A stretch of DNA of 48,000 bases, from NCBI GenBank assembly GCA_964463505.1, contig CAYXDC010000017.1, forward strand, positions 1 to 48,000, written 5' to 3'. Positions 1 to 7,967 of the stretch are shown piece by piece (within the stretch, counting starts at the first letter, position 1; every line of letters starts with the position of its first letter). Both the position numbers and the translations under genes were made by a program. The notes under the pieces are model-generated. The model was not told where the DNA came from. It was given only the letters and a program-made list of their open reading frames with translations, and made no database searches. Origin of the DNA: JAJZSS01 sp964463505. Its GTDB lineage: Bacteria > Chloroflexota > Anaerolineae > Anaerolineales > UBA4823.

Positions 1-764
1 TGTTTGGCGTGCTGGCCCTGGCGGCATTGATGACTGCTTTCTATACCATGCGCCAGATCACCCTGACATTCCTGGGGGAGCCGCGTACCAAAGCTGCTGA
101 GCACGCTCAAGAGACTCCCTGGACCATGACCCTGCCCTTGAGCATCCTGGCGATCTTCGCCGTTGGTGCTGGTTGGGTAGGTATCCCCGAGCACTTCCCT
201 GGGATGGGTGGTTTAATCCCGAACTGGTTCCACGAGTTTGTGGGTGGCACGCTGCTTGAGCATCCAGTGGCAGTAGACTTTAATTTCATCCCCCTGCTGA
301 CCTCCCTGGTTGTTGCTTTGGGTGGTTTGTGGGCCGGTTGGACGGTTTACAGCCGCGTTAAGACCTTAAAGACGGTTGATCCACTCAAGCCAGTGTTGGG
401 TGGTTTCTACACCGTCTTGAAAAACAAATATTATTTCGATGAGCTGTACGAAAAGTTATTCATTCGCCCAGCTCAATGGTTGAGCGCTACCTTTGTCTCG
501 CTGTGGATGGACCGCACAGTTATTGACGGTTTTCTGCATGGAGTGGCGGCATTCTCTCTCCAAGTTGGGTCTGCACTGCTTCGATATTTTGATACACCGG
601 TGGTCAACGGTTTTGGCAACCAGGTTGGTGAAGGCGCAAAAAAACTCGGCCACCTATTACGCCCAATCCAAACAGGCCGCATCCAGCAATATATGATCCT
701 GGCCCTGGTCAGCGTAGCAACCTTCAGCGCGCTGTTTTATTACTTGCTGGTTTATACCCGCTAA
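1..764 (+). CDS. nuoL: NADH-quinone oxidoreductase subunit L, C-terminal part (partial)
   Basis: The gene enters from the left edge, so only its last 254 codons are present (reading frame from base 3) and the true start is outside the window. NuoL is the distal antiporter-like membrane subunit of complex I and carries the long lateral helix that runs along the membrane arm. Visible here are a first hydrophobic segment, a soluble loop, a membrane helix (FIPLLTSLVVALGGLWAG), the YYFDELYEKLF motif that begins the lateral helix region, and a final membrane helix. The stretch from YFDELY to TGRIQQY is about 87 residues, whereas NuoL sequences I remember have about 55-60, so the lateral helix region looks extended. 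nuoM follows 23 bases downstream. Confidence 0.93.
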   Translation, partial: FGVLALAALMTAFYTMRQITLTFLGEPRTKAAEHAQETPWTMTLPLSILAIFAVGAGWVGIPEHFPGMGGLIPNWFHEFVGGTLLEHPVAVDFNFIPLLTSLVVALGGLWAGWTVYSRVKTLKTVDPLKPVLGGFYTVLKNKYYFDELYEKLFIRPAQWLSATFVSLWMDRTVIDGFLHGVAAFSLQVGSALLRYFDTPVVNGFGNQVGEGAKKLGHLLRPIQTGRIQQYMILALVSVATFSALFYYLLVYTR

Positions 765-787
765 GCGGCCAATTGTAGGAGCGATAC

Positions 788-2335
788 ATGGCGTTCTTAG
801 AAAATCATCTGCTCACATTCATCTTGTTCATCCCGGTGGCGGCGGCGATCTTGTTGCAGTTTGTGCCCCGCGAGAATAAGGACTTGCTGCGCTGGATATC
901 CTTCATCGTCAGCTTCATCCCGTTCATCTTGACCCTGGTCGCTTGGTTCACCTTCGAAAGCACCGTGCCTGGCTTTCAATTCGAGGAAAAATTCGTCTGG
1001 TATGCCGCGCTAAATTCTTCGTATCACGTGGGGATCGACGGGATCTCACTGACGATGGTCCTGCTCACCACGCTGCTGACCCCGCTGGCAATCCTGGCCT
1101 CCTTTAGCATACAGGATAACGTGCGGGCGTATATGTCCTTGTTCTTCCTCCTGGAATTTGGTATGTTGGGAGTTTTCCTGAGCCTGGATTTATTGCTCTT
1201 CTTCGTGTTCTGGGAATTCGGTCTGGTTCCGATGTACTTCTTGATCAACCAGTGGGGCAGCGAAAAAGGCGAACGTGAGATTTGGGGTGGACTTAAAGTG
1301 CCTGCCCGGGTATATGCTTCGTTCAAGTTTATGATTTACACCATGGCCGGCTCACTGGGCTTGCTGCTGGCGATCCAGATGATCGGCGTGGTCTCTGGTA
1401 CCTATGACCTGGTTGAGCTATACCAGCGCTGGCCTACGCTGGAGGGCACACTTTTTGGCCTGCCGATTGGCACGGTTAAAGCTGTGGCTTTCTGGGCCTT
1501 TACGATTGCATTTGCGATTAAAGTTCCCGTCTGGCCCTTCCACACCTGGCTGCCAGATGCGCATACCGAAGCCCCCACGGCGGGCTCGATGGTCCTGGCA
1601 GGTGTGCTGCTGAAGCTGGGCGCATATGGCTTCCTGCGCCTGGTGTTGCCCCTTTACCCGGAAGAAGCCAAATTATATGCAGGCGTGCTGGCTTTCCTGG
1701 CTGTGATGGCGATCATTTTTGGAGCATTGGCGTCCTACGGGCAAACCGATTTCAAGCGTCTGGTGGCATATTCATCAGTTAACCATATGGGCTTTGTGGT
1801 CCTGGGTATCGCCGCGGCAGCGGCTGCTGCCGGCACTGAAAGCGCCACGATCGCCCTGAACGGGGCTGTGCTGCAAATGTTCAACCACGGACTTTCGGCA
1901 GCAGGCATGTTCTTTCTGGTGGGGGTGATCTACGAGCGTACGCACACACGTGATCTGAACGAATTTGGTGGCTTGTTCCCCCTGGTACCGGTTTATGGCG
2001 GCATTTTGATGTTTGTCTCCATGGCTTCGCTGGGTATGCCCGGATTGAATGGCTTTGTCTCTGAATTCCTGGTGGTGCGGGGTTCCTGGCCGATCTTGCC
2101 TGTGTATACCGCTCTGGCGATGATCGGCCTGTTTTTCACTGGCGCTTACATCCTGAGAGGGATTGGCAAAGTATTGCACGGGCCGCTCAATGAAAAATGG
2201 GTCGGGCATATTTCTGAGATCAATGCGCGCGAAATCTTTGTCATTGTTCCCTTGATGATCCTGATCCTGTGGATCGGGATCTTACCGGGCTGGCTCCTGG
2301 ATGTAATCAACCGGGCAGTTTCGATGTTGTTCTAG
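788..2335 (+). CDS. nuoM: NADH-quinone oxidoreductase subunit M, copy 1
   Basis: A 515-residue antiporter-like proton-pumping subunit of complex I with about 14 predicted membrane helices. Key charged residues of the family are visible: Glu in FVFWEFGLVPMY (TM5), Lys in AFAIKVPVWPFHTW (TM7), Lys in VLLKLGAYGFL (TM8) and Glu in GFVSEFLVV (TM12). The signature LPDAHTEAPTAGS is intact. The ATG at 788 is preceded by a TAGGAG ribosome binding site. It lies between nuoL and a second, divergent nuoM. Length is normal for NuoM. Identification as an NuoM-type subunit is secure. Confidence 0.96.
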   Translation: MAFLENHLLTFILFIPVAAAILLQFVPRENKDLLRWISFIVSFIPFILTLVAWFTFESTVPGFQFEEKFVWYAALNSSYHVGIDGISLTMVLLTTLLTPLAILASFSIQDNVRAYMSLFFLLEFGMLGVFLSLDLLLFFVFWEFGLVPMYFLINQWGSEKGEREIWGGLKVPARVYASFKFMIYTMAGSLGLLLAIQMIGVVSGTYDLVELYQRWPTLEGTLFGLPIGTVKAVAFWAFTIAFAIKVPVWPFHTWLPDAHTEAPTAGSMVLAGVLLKLGAYGFLRLVLPLYPEEAKLYAGVLAFLAVMAIIFGALASYGQTDFKRLVAYSSVNHMGFVVLGIAAAAAAAGTESATIALNGAVLQMFNHGLSAAGMFFLVGVIYERTHTRDLNEFGGLFPLVPVYGGILMFVSMASLGMPGLNGFVSEFLVVRGSWPILPVYTALAMIGLFFTGAYILRGIGKVLHGPLNEKWVGHISEINAREIFVIVPLMILILWIGILPGWLLDVINRAVSMLF

Positions 2336-2420
2336 GCAAGAGCGCCATGGATAAGGGACTAACCATGCGAAGCCTGACCACTTTTGTACCTGCATCACGC
2401 TTCCGTGCATGAGGTGAAGA

Positions 2421-3893
2421 ATGCAATTTCCAATTCTTAGTGTCATCGTTTTTACACCCATCCTGACTGCGCTGATCCTGTTGATGATCCCAGGTGAACG
2501 CAAGAACGAGATCCGAGTTACCGCTCTGGCAGCCTCTGTGATTGCACTGGCATTGTCTGTTTGGGTATATTTCTCTTATGATATCGCTCAGGCTGGTTAT
2601 CAATTCATCGAAAAATATGACTGGTTACCTGCCTTAGGAATTTCCTATCATGTCGGGGTGGATGGGATAAATGCCCCCCTGGTACTCCTTACAGGTATAG
2701 TCATGTTTACCGGGGTGCTGATTTCCTGGAAAATTGACGACCGTCCGCGTGAATTCTTTGCCTTCCTGTTTATCCTGGCGACTGGCGTGTTTGGTGTATT
2801 TGTCACGCTGGACTTGTTCATGTTGTTCTTTTTCTATGAAATCGCTGTTTTCCCCATGTATTTGCTGATCGCCATCTGGGGCTGGAAGGTCACCCGCGAA
2901 TACGCAGCGATGAAGCTGACCCTCTATCTCTTTATTGGCTCAGTGATCTCCTTGGTCGGAGCACTGGCGATGTACTTCGTTTCCGGCTTAGGCACCTTCG
3001 ATATGCTGGCGCTGGAACAGGCAAATTTCTCCCCGGAGTTCCAGAAGATCGTCTTTCCTTTCGTCTTCATGGGTTTCGCAGTTCTGGGCGGTATCTTTCC
3101 CTTCCATAACTGGAGCCCTGATGGTCACGTAGCAGCACCTACAGCCGTCTCAATGTTCCACGCAGGTGTGTTGATGAAACTAGGCGCCTTTGCTGCTTTG
3201 CGTGTAGGTGTGATGCTGCTACCGGAGGGCGCCAAGGAGCATATGTGGTGGGTAATCTTGCTGGCGTTGGTCAATGTCGTTTATGGGGCGTTCATTGCCA
3301 GCATCCAGACCGATTTCAAATATGTTATTGGTTTCTCATCCGTTTCGCATATGGGACTTGTTTCGATGGGTTTTGCCACACTTAGCCGCGAAGGCATGAT
3401 GGGAGCAGGTGTGCAGATGTTCTCGCACGGTGTGATGACGGCTCTCTTCTTTGCTGTGGTTGGCATGGTTTATGACCAGGCGCATACTCGCCAGATCCCG
3501 GAGCTGAGCGGCTTCCGTAAAGTGATGCCTCTGGTCACCCTGGCTTTCATCGTTGGTGGTCTGGTTTCCATGGGTATGCCTGGCTTTTCCGGTTTTGTTG
3601 CCGAGTTTCCCATTTTCATGGGTGTGTGGAAGACCTATCCCTGGATTGCCATTGTGGCAGCTATCTCAATTGTGATTACCGCGGCCTACATCATTCGCAT
3701 CATCGGTAAGGTTTTCTTTGGGAATTTGCCAGCCGAGTTTGCCGATCATGTGCATGATGTGACTGCGTTGGATAAAATTGCCCTGGTTTTCCTGTCAGCC
3801 ATCCTTATCCTGGTGGGTGTTTATCCCTCGATCATGACCCCGCTGGTGGAATCGGGCGTTCAAAATATCTTGCGCCTGTTGGGAGGTGCATAA
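2421..3893 (+). CDS. nuoM: NADH-quinone oxidoreductase subunit M, copy 2 (divergent paralogue)
   Basis: A second 490-residue NuoM-type subunit directly after the first. Glu in FFFYEIAVFPMY, Lys in VLMKLGAFAAL and Glu in GFVAEFPIF are retained. The segment matching the TM7 lysine motif of copy 1 (AIKVPVWPFHTW) reads AVLGGIFPFHNW, so the lysine position holds leucine; I checked this against the DNA at 3076-3126. The following signature is SPDGHVAAPTAVS rather than LPDAHTEAPTAGS, so this is a distinct NuoM subgroup and not a recent duplicate. The ATG at 2421 has a GAGGTGAAG ribosome binding site. Two NuoM subunits next to NuoL and NuoN fit the '2M' complex I described for scattered bacteria. Confidence 0.94.
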   Translation: MQFPILSVIVFTPILTALILLMIPGERKNEIRVTALAASVIALALSVWVYFSYDIAQAGYQFIEKYDWLPALGISYHVGVDGINAPLVLLTGIVMFTGVLISWKIDDRPREFFAFLFILATGVFGVFVTLDLFMLFFFYEIAVFPMYLLIAIWGWKVTREYAAMKLTLYLFIGSVISLVGALAMYFVSGLGTFDMLALEQANFSPEFQKIVFPFVFMGFAVLGGIFPFHNWSPDGHVAAPTAVSMFHAGVLMKLGAFAALRVGVMLLPEGAKEHMWWVILLALVNVVYGAFIASIQTDFKYVIGFSSVSHMGLVSMGFATLSREGMMGAGVQMFSHGVMTALFFAVVGMVYDQAHTRQIPELSGFRKVMPLVTLAFIVGGLVSMGMPGFSGFVAEFPIFMGVWKTYPWIAIVAAISIVITAAYIIRIIGKVFFGNLPAEFADHVHDVTALDKIALVFLSAILILVGVYPSIMTPLVESGVQNILRLLGGA

Positions 3894-5369
3894 GTGATTG
3901 GTGGTTTCAGTTCCTTAATGTTCCAGGCCATCCTGCCTGAGCTTTTACTTCTGGCCCTGGGCGGAGTGATCCTGACCCTGGACCTGGTTACTCCCAAGGA
4001 AGACCATCGCAACCTGGGGTGGGTGACTGCGATCGGTTTGGGATTGATTGTCCTGGTCAGCCTGATCGTAGGCCGCCCGGGAGCTCAGTCTCAGGAATTG
4101 TGGGGCGGGATGGTACGCTTCGATTGGATGGGCTTCGTCTTCAAGATGATGTTCCTGTTCGCAGCTGCCCTGACTGCTTTACTTTCCACAGATCATCAGG
4201 AAGTAGGTCAGCGTGGTGAGTTTTATCTGCTGGTGCTGGCTTCTACTTTAGGCATGAGCCTGATGGCCTCCGCTGGCGATCTGGTGATGCTCTATCTGGC
4301 GATTGAAACGACCTCGATCCCCATGTATGTCCTGGCGGGCTTTCTCACCCGTGACCAGCGCTCCACTGAAGCAGGTTTTAAATATCTGTTGTTTGGGGCA
4401 TTCGCTTCAGCAGTGATGCTGTACGGTTTCAGTCTGCTTTATGGCTTTGCAGGTACTACTTCGATTTATGATCTGGCTACCGGCCTGCGGGCTGGCTCAA
4501 TTCCTTCTTCAAGTGTCGTTGCCAGCCTGCTCCTGGTTTTGGTCGGGTTTGGTTTCAAGATTTCGGCAGTTCCGCTCCATTTTTGGGCGCCGGATGTGTA
4601 CGAAGGCGCGCCCACTCCTGTTGCGGGTTTTCTATCGACAGCCTCCAAAGCTGCTGGTTTTGCCGCCCTGCTGCGCGTATTTCTAATTGCTTTTCCGAGT
4701 ATTTCGATTGAGTGGGGAGCGGTTGCCACGACCATGGCTGTGGCAACCATGACACTGGGCAACTTCCTGGCGCTGGCGCAAAAGAACCTCAAACGGATGC
4801 TGGCCTATTCATCGATCGCCCATGCTGGCTACACCTTGATCGGCTTGTCTGCCATCGCTGTATCGGCGCCGGGCTCGGATGCCGCAAAATTCGGCATCTC
4901 CAGTGTTGTGTTCTACATGATTGCTTATATGGTTACAAACCTGGCCGCCTTTGGCTCGATTGCGGTCTTTGAACGCGCAACCGGATCAGACGAAATTTCA
5001 GCTTTCAATGGCATGAGCCGGCGTGCTCCAGGCCTGGCATTAATCATGATGGTGGCGATGCTCTCTTTGTCTGGCATGCCGCCTCTGGCGGGCTTTATCT
5101 CCAAATTTTTTCTGTTTGCTGCTGCCGTCAAGGCTAATCTCATCTGGTTAGCTGTAATTGGTGTGCTGAATTCGATCGTTGGCCTGTACTACTATTTGAC
5201 GGTCTTAAAATATATTTATCTGTATCCGCCAGCGGAAGAAGGCGCGATCTCGATGTCCAAACCATACACGGTTGCGTTGGTGGTGCTTACTCTGGTAATT
5301 ATCGTAGTGGGAACTTTCTTCTCCCCGATATATGATTGGAGCACTGCCGTTGCGGCTGGTTTGTTCTAA
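3894..5369 (+). CDS. nuoN: NADH-quinone oxidoreductase subunit N
   Basis: A 491-residue NuoN, the third type of antiporter-like subunit of the complex I membrane arm. The GTG start at 3894 immediately follows the nuoM2 stop (TAA-GTG), which suggests translational coupling. The family motif FKISAVPLHFWAPDVYEGAPT is present around residue 220, and a conserved lysine lies in STASKAAGFAALLRV. About 14 hydrophobic helices are visible. It is the last nuo gene in the cluster; the next gene has its own promoter in the 63-base gap downstream. Confidence 0.95.
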   Translation: MIGGFSSLMFQAILPELLLLALGGVILTLDLVTPKEDHRNLGWVTAIGLGLIVLVSLIVGRPGAQSQELWGGMVRFDWMGFVFKMMFLFAAALTALLSTDHQEVGQRGEFYLLVLASTLGMSLMASAGDLVMLYLAIETTSIPMYVLAGFLTRDQRSTEAGFKYLLFGAFASAVMLYGFSLLYGFAGTTSIYDLATGLRAGSIPSSSVVASLLLVLVGFGFKISAVPLHFWAPDVYEGAPTPVAGFLSTASKAAGFAALLRVFLIAFPSISIEWGAVATTMAVATMTLGNFLALAQKNLKRMLAYSSIAHAGYTLIGLSAIAVSAPGSDAAKFGISSVVFYMIAYMVTNLAAFGSIAVFERATGSDEISAFNGMSRRAPGLALIMMVAMLSLSGMPPLAGFISKFFLFAAAVKANLIWLAVIGVLNSIVGLYYYLTVLKYIYLYPPAEEGAISMSKPYTVALVVLTLVIIVVGTFFSPIYDWSTAVAAGLF

Positions 5370-5377
5370 ATTACACA

Positions 5378-5407
5378 TTGACGCTCCAAAATTCACTGTG
5401 TTATAAT
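5378..5407 (+). promoter_or_regulatory. Sigma70-type promoter for the atp (F0) genes
   Basis: TTGACG (5378-5383), an 18-base spacer and a perfect TATAAT (5402-5407) lie in the nuoN-atpZ gap. The predicted transcription start near 5414 gives a leader of about 19 bases carrying GGAG before the GTG at 5433. The F0 genes can therefore be transcribed independently of the nuo operon, although read-through is also possible because I see no terminator after nuoN. Confidence 0.75.
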
Positions 5408-5432
5408 CCACGACTGTGACTGGAGCAGGGCA

Positions 5433-5735
5433 GTGAATCAACAAGGGCAGGGAAATAAGCTATTCAGCTCCGCTCTGATCCGTGTCGCTCTGGGCGTTGG
5501 TTGCCTGACACTGGTGATTATTTTTGCCTCATTATTGTTGGGGCTTTGGCTCGACCGCACATTTGATACGCTGCCGTTATTTACCATTTTATTGCTGGTT
5601 GGGAGTATGCCATTGTCCTGGGTAGGTGTGTTTAAGGTTGTCAACCGGGCAAAAAAGCAATTTCCACCGACTCCTTCTCAGCCTAATCGTTCCACTATTC
5701 CTTACCGGGAGGAAGCATATCGTGACGAAGACTGA
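5433..5735 (+). CDS. atpZ: AtpZ/AtpI-family ATP synthase accessory membrane protein
   Basis: A 100-residue protein with two membrane helices (about residues 15-38 and 45-67, the second within PLFTILLLVGSMPLSWVGVF) and a polar C-terminal tail. Small two-helix proteins of the AtpI/AtpZ/AtpQ group open many F-type ATP synthase operons and assist c-ring assembly or ion supply. The GTG start at 5433 follows GGAG at suitable spacing and lies just after a consensus promoter. Its last 14 bases overlap the start of atpB. AtpZ and AtpI cannot be told apart by eye, so the symbol is provisional. Confidence 0.8.
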   Translation: MNQQGQGNKLFSSALIRVALGVGCLTLVIIFASLLLGLWLDRTFDTLPLFTILLLVGSMPLSWVGVFKVVNRAKKQFPPTPSQPNRSTIPYREEAYRDED

Positions 5736-6744
5736 TAACAAAGGTACCGGAATCAACCGTTGGATCGTTGTGGCGCTGATCGTCGCCACAGTGATCTTCA
5801 GTGGTATCTATACGCCAATCCGCCCGCATATCCAGCTTCCAGGAGAAAATGTTACTGGCCCATTATTCAATCTCTTTGGGCAGGATTTCTACCTGACCAA
5901 CACTCTTATCACTACGTTATTGGTGGACGCGGTGCTGATCTTGTTGGCTTTTGGTGTAAAGCGCAGCTTAGGCACTGCAACCACCCCGTCACGTGGGATT
6001 GCAAATGCTTTCGAAATGATCGTCGAAGGCATTTATAACCTGGCTGAATCGACCGCCGGGGCTAAATGGGCGAAACAATTCTTTCCCTGGGTGGCAACCA
6101 TCATCCTGATTGTGCTGACTGCAAACTATATTAAGCTCTTGCCGGGGGTTGAAACGATCGGTTTGCTGCATGAAGCACATGAAGGCGGGTATCCTGCTGA
6201 GCAGGTCCTGCCCGGTGTGATGACCCTGATCGATGACCCTGTAGCGGCAGAAGCAGCCCACGGGCACCTGTATGGTCTGATCCCCTTCTTCCGCGGTCCA
6301 TCGACTGATCTGAATTTCACACTGGCTCTGGCGTTGACTGCCATGTTTATGGTCCAGGTTTTTGGCGTGAAAGCCAATGGCCTGGGTTATTTCACAAAGT
6401 TCCTGAATTTTGGTCCCTTCTTGAAGATATGGACAACGAAGAAACTTGGTCCATTCGATGTGATCATGCCGTTTATCGACATCTTTGTCGGTATCCTGGA
6501 ATTGATCGCCGAGTTCGCCAAAATCATCTCGTTCTCCTTCCGTCTTCTGGGCGCCCTATTTGGTGGAGCGATCCTGTTGATGGTATTGGGGACGCTCGTT
6601 CCTGCTATTCAATTCGGGATTGTTTTCCTGGAATTGTTCATCGGGTCAATCCAGGCGCTGGTATTTGGTATTCTAACGCTGGTCTTTATGACCGTCGCAA
6701 TTCAATCACATGGGCATGGCGGTGAGGAAGGCGAAGCGCACTAA
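5722..6744 (+). CDS. atpB: F0F1 ATP synthase subunit a
   Basis: A 340-residue F0 subunit a, the static half of the proton channel. The essential arginine sits in SFSFRLLGALFGGA, followed by the last two helices (LVPAIQFGIVFLELFIGSIQALVFGILT). The C-terminus is His/Glu-rich (HGHGGEEGEAH). The open frame extends upstream to 5626, but GTG at 5722 has the strong GGGAGGAAG ribosome binding site and yields the expected N-terminus (basic residues, then a membrane helix), so I use it. It overlaps atpZ by 14 bases, which suggests coupling. A hydrophilic loop of about 50 residues after NYIKLLPG makes it longer than E. coli subunit a. Confidence 0.94.
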   Translation: MTKTDNKGTGINRWIVVALIVATVIFSGIYTPIRPHIQLPGENVTGPLFNLFGQDFYLTNTLITTLLVDAVLILLAFGVKRSLGTATTPSRGIANAFEMIVEGIYNLAESTAGAKWAKQFFPWVATIILIVLTANYIKLLPGVETIGLLHEAHEGGYPAEQVLPGVMTLIDDPVAAEAAHGHLYGLIPFFRGPSTDLNFTLALALTAMFMVQVFGVKANGLGYFTKFLNFGPFLKIWTTKKLGPFDVIMPFIDIFVGILELIAEFAKIISFSFRLLGALFGGAILLMVLGTLVPAIQFGIVFLELFIGSIQALVFGILTLVFMTVAIQSHGHGGEEGEAH

Positions 6745-6821
6745 GCGCACGCTGGCCTTATCTGTTACGTAATCTATTATTATCAAAAATCCAATCTCAC
6801 TGTTGGAGGAGGTTATTCAAG

Positions 6822-7076
6822 ATGGAATTGACACCAGAAGTTGCCGAGATCATTGTTAAAGGCCTCAAGTATATTGGCGCTGGTTTGGCTATGGTTGGTA
6901 CACTAGGTGCTGGCCTGGGTATTGGTTTGCTCGGCAACGGCGCAATGCAGGGTATTGCCCGCAATCCGGATGCTGCCGGCACGATACAGATCAATATGAT
7001 CCTGGCGATCGCGTTTGCAGAAGCCGTGGCTATTTATGCGCTCGTAGTAGCCCTGGTCATCTTATTCGTTGGCTAG
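6822..7076 (+). CDS. atpE: F0F1 ATP synthase subunit c
   Basis: An 84-residue two-helix hairpin that forms the rotor ring. The glycine-rich first helix (GAGLGIGLLGNGAMQG), the polar loop ARNPDAAG and the ion-carrying glutamate in AFAEAVAIYALV are all visible. The residue after the Glu is Ala, not the Ser/Thr of sodium-binding c subunits, and the helix-1 glutamine of the sodium motif is not at the aligned position, so proton coupling is more likely (inference). A very strong GGAGGAGG ribosome binding site precedes the ATG, as expected for a multi-copy subunit. Confidence 0.96.
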   Translation: MELTPEVAEIIVKGLKYIGAGLAMVGTLGAGLGIGLLGNGAMQGIARNPDAAGTIQINMILAIAFAEAVAIYALVVALVILFVG

Positions 7077-7106
7077 CCCATCTGTAGATCCAATAAGGAG
7101 GACAAA

Positions 7107-7841
7107 TTGGAAGCATTAGGTATTAATCTTGGGTATCTGCTTGTTCAGATCCTGAACTTCCTGATCATCCTGGTGGTTCTACGGGCATGGGTTTTCAAAC
7201 CGATTTTGGGTCTATTCGAGAAACGCCGTGCAATCATCTCACAAGGCCTGGAAGATGCACGCGTAGCAGCTGAAGCCCGTGCAAATGCCGAAAAAGAAGC
7301 GCGCGAGATTATTGCTAAAGCTGAGACTGAAAAACAGCAGAAAATTCGCGATGCCAGCACACAGGCTGAACAGACCGCCAAAGATGTGCTCGCTCAGGCT
7401 GAAGTTCAGGCCGCTAAGATCCGAGAAAACGCCCAGGGTGAAATTGCTCAGGAGCGCAATCAGATCCTGGCAGATGTGCGCGGTCAGGTTGCGGCTCTGG
7501 CGATGGCCGCCACAACCAAACTGCTGGGTGAAGCCCTGGATGAAAAACGCCAGAGGAGCCTGATTGACGAGTTCTTCTCGGGGGTCAAAGCTGGAAAAGT
7601 GAGTGTATTGGACACAGAAATGACGGGCGAATCTGTAGAAGTGACCAGTGCGCTGCCGCTCACCGAGAGTGAACGCCAGGCTATTGAAACCGATGTGCTT
7701 TCAAAGGTCGGGGCAAAGGCTGCGGTCTCCTTCAGAGTGGACCCGGCAATCCTGGGCGGCCTGGTGGTCAAGGTCGGCGATAAAATCGTTGATGCCTCTG
7801 TCGCAGGCAAGCTCGAAACCATGCGTCAGAATCTACACTAA
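7107..7841 (+). CDS. atpF: ATP synthase b subunit fused to delta C-terminal domain
   Basis: 244 residues, against about 160 for a standard b subunit. Residues 1-30 form the membrane anchor and about 35-165 a long charged coiled coil ending in a b-like segment (KLLGEALDEKRQRSLIDEF). About residues 175-244 resemble the C-terminal domain of subunit delta/OSCP (GGLVVKVGDKIVDASVAGKLE). The six-helix N-terminal domain of delta is missing, and no separate delta gene follows. The TTG start at 7107 has a perfect AAGGAGG site. Elongated b subunits without a separate delta are known in N-type ATPases, but the c subunit here lacks the sodium motif. It is the last gene of the cluster. Confidence 0.88.
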   Translation: MEALGINLGYLLVQILNFLIILVVLRAWVFKPILGLFEKRRAIISQGLEDARVAAEARANAEKEAREIIAKAETEKQQKIRDASTQAEQTAKDVLAQAEVQAAKIRENAQGEIAQERNQILADVRGQVAALAMAATTKLLGEALDEKRQRSLIDEFFSGVKAGKVSVLDTEMTGESVEVTSALPLTESERQAIETDVLSKVGAKAAVSFRVDPAILGGLVVKVGDKIVDASVAGKLETMRQNLH

Positions 7842-7922
7842 AGCCGAGGCCAGGTTCGCTTTAAGCATCAGAAGAATACTCATTTTCTTAAGCTGGTGTA
7901 TACCATATCTATGTAATGTGAT

Positions 7923-7954
7923 GGCGCTCAAGGGTAATCTTGAGCGCCGTTTGC
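7923..7954 (+). terminator. Rho-independent terminator after the atp genes
   Basis: A perfect 10-bp stem (GGCGCTCAAG / CTTGAGCGCC, 7923-7932 and 7939-7948) with a 6-base loop, followed by GTTTGCTTTCC. The tail is T-rich but interrupted. It ends the nuo/atp transcription unit before any F1 gene. Confidence 0.75.
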
Positions 7955-7967
7955 TTTCCAGAGGCTG

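Noticed and set aside
2347..2412. A 21-codon open frame between nuoM1 and nuoM2 ending just before nuoM2
   Set aside because: No clear ribosome binding site and no recognisable peptide; could be chance in an 85-base gap.
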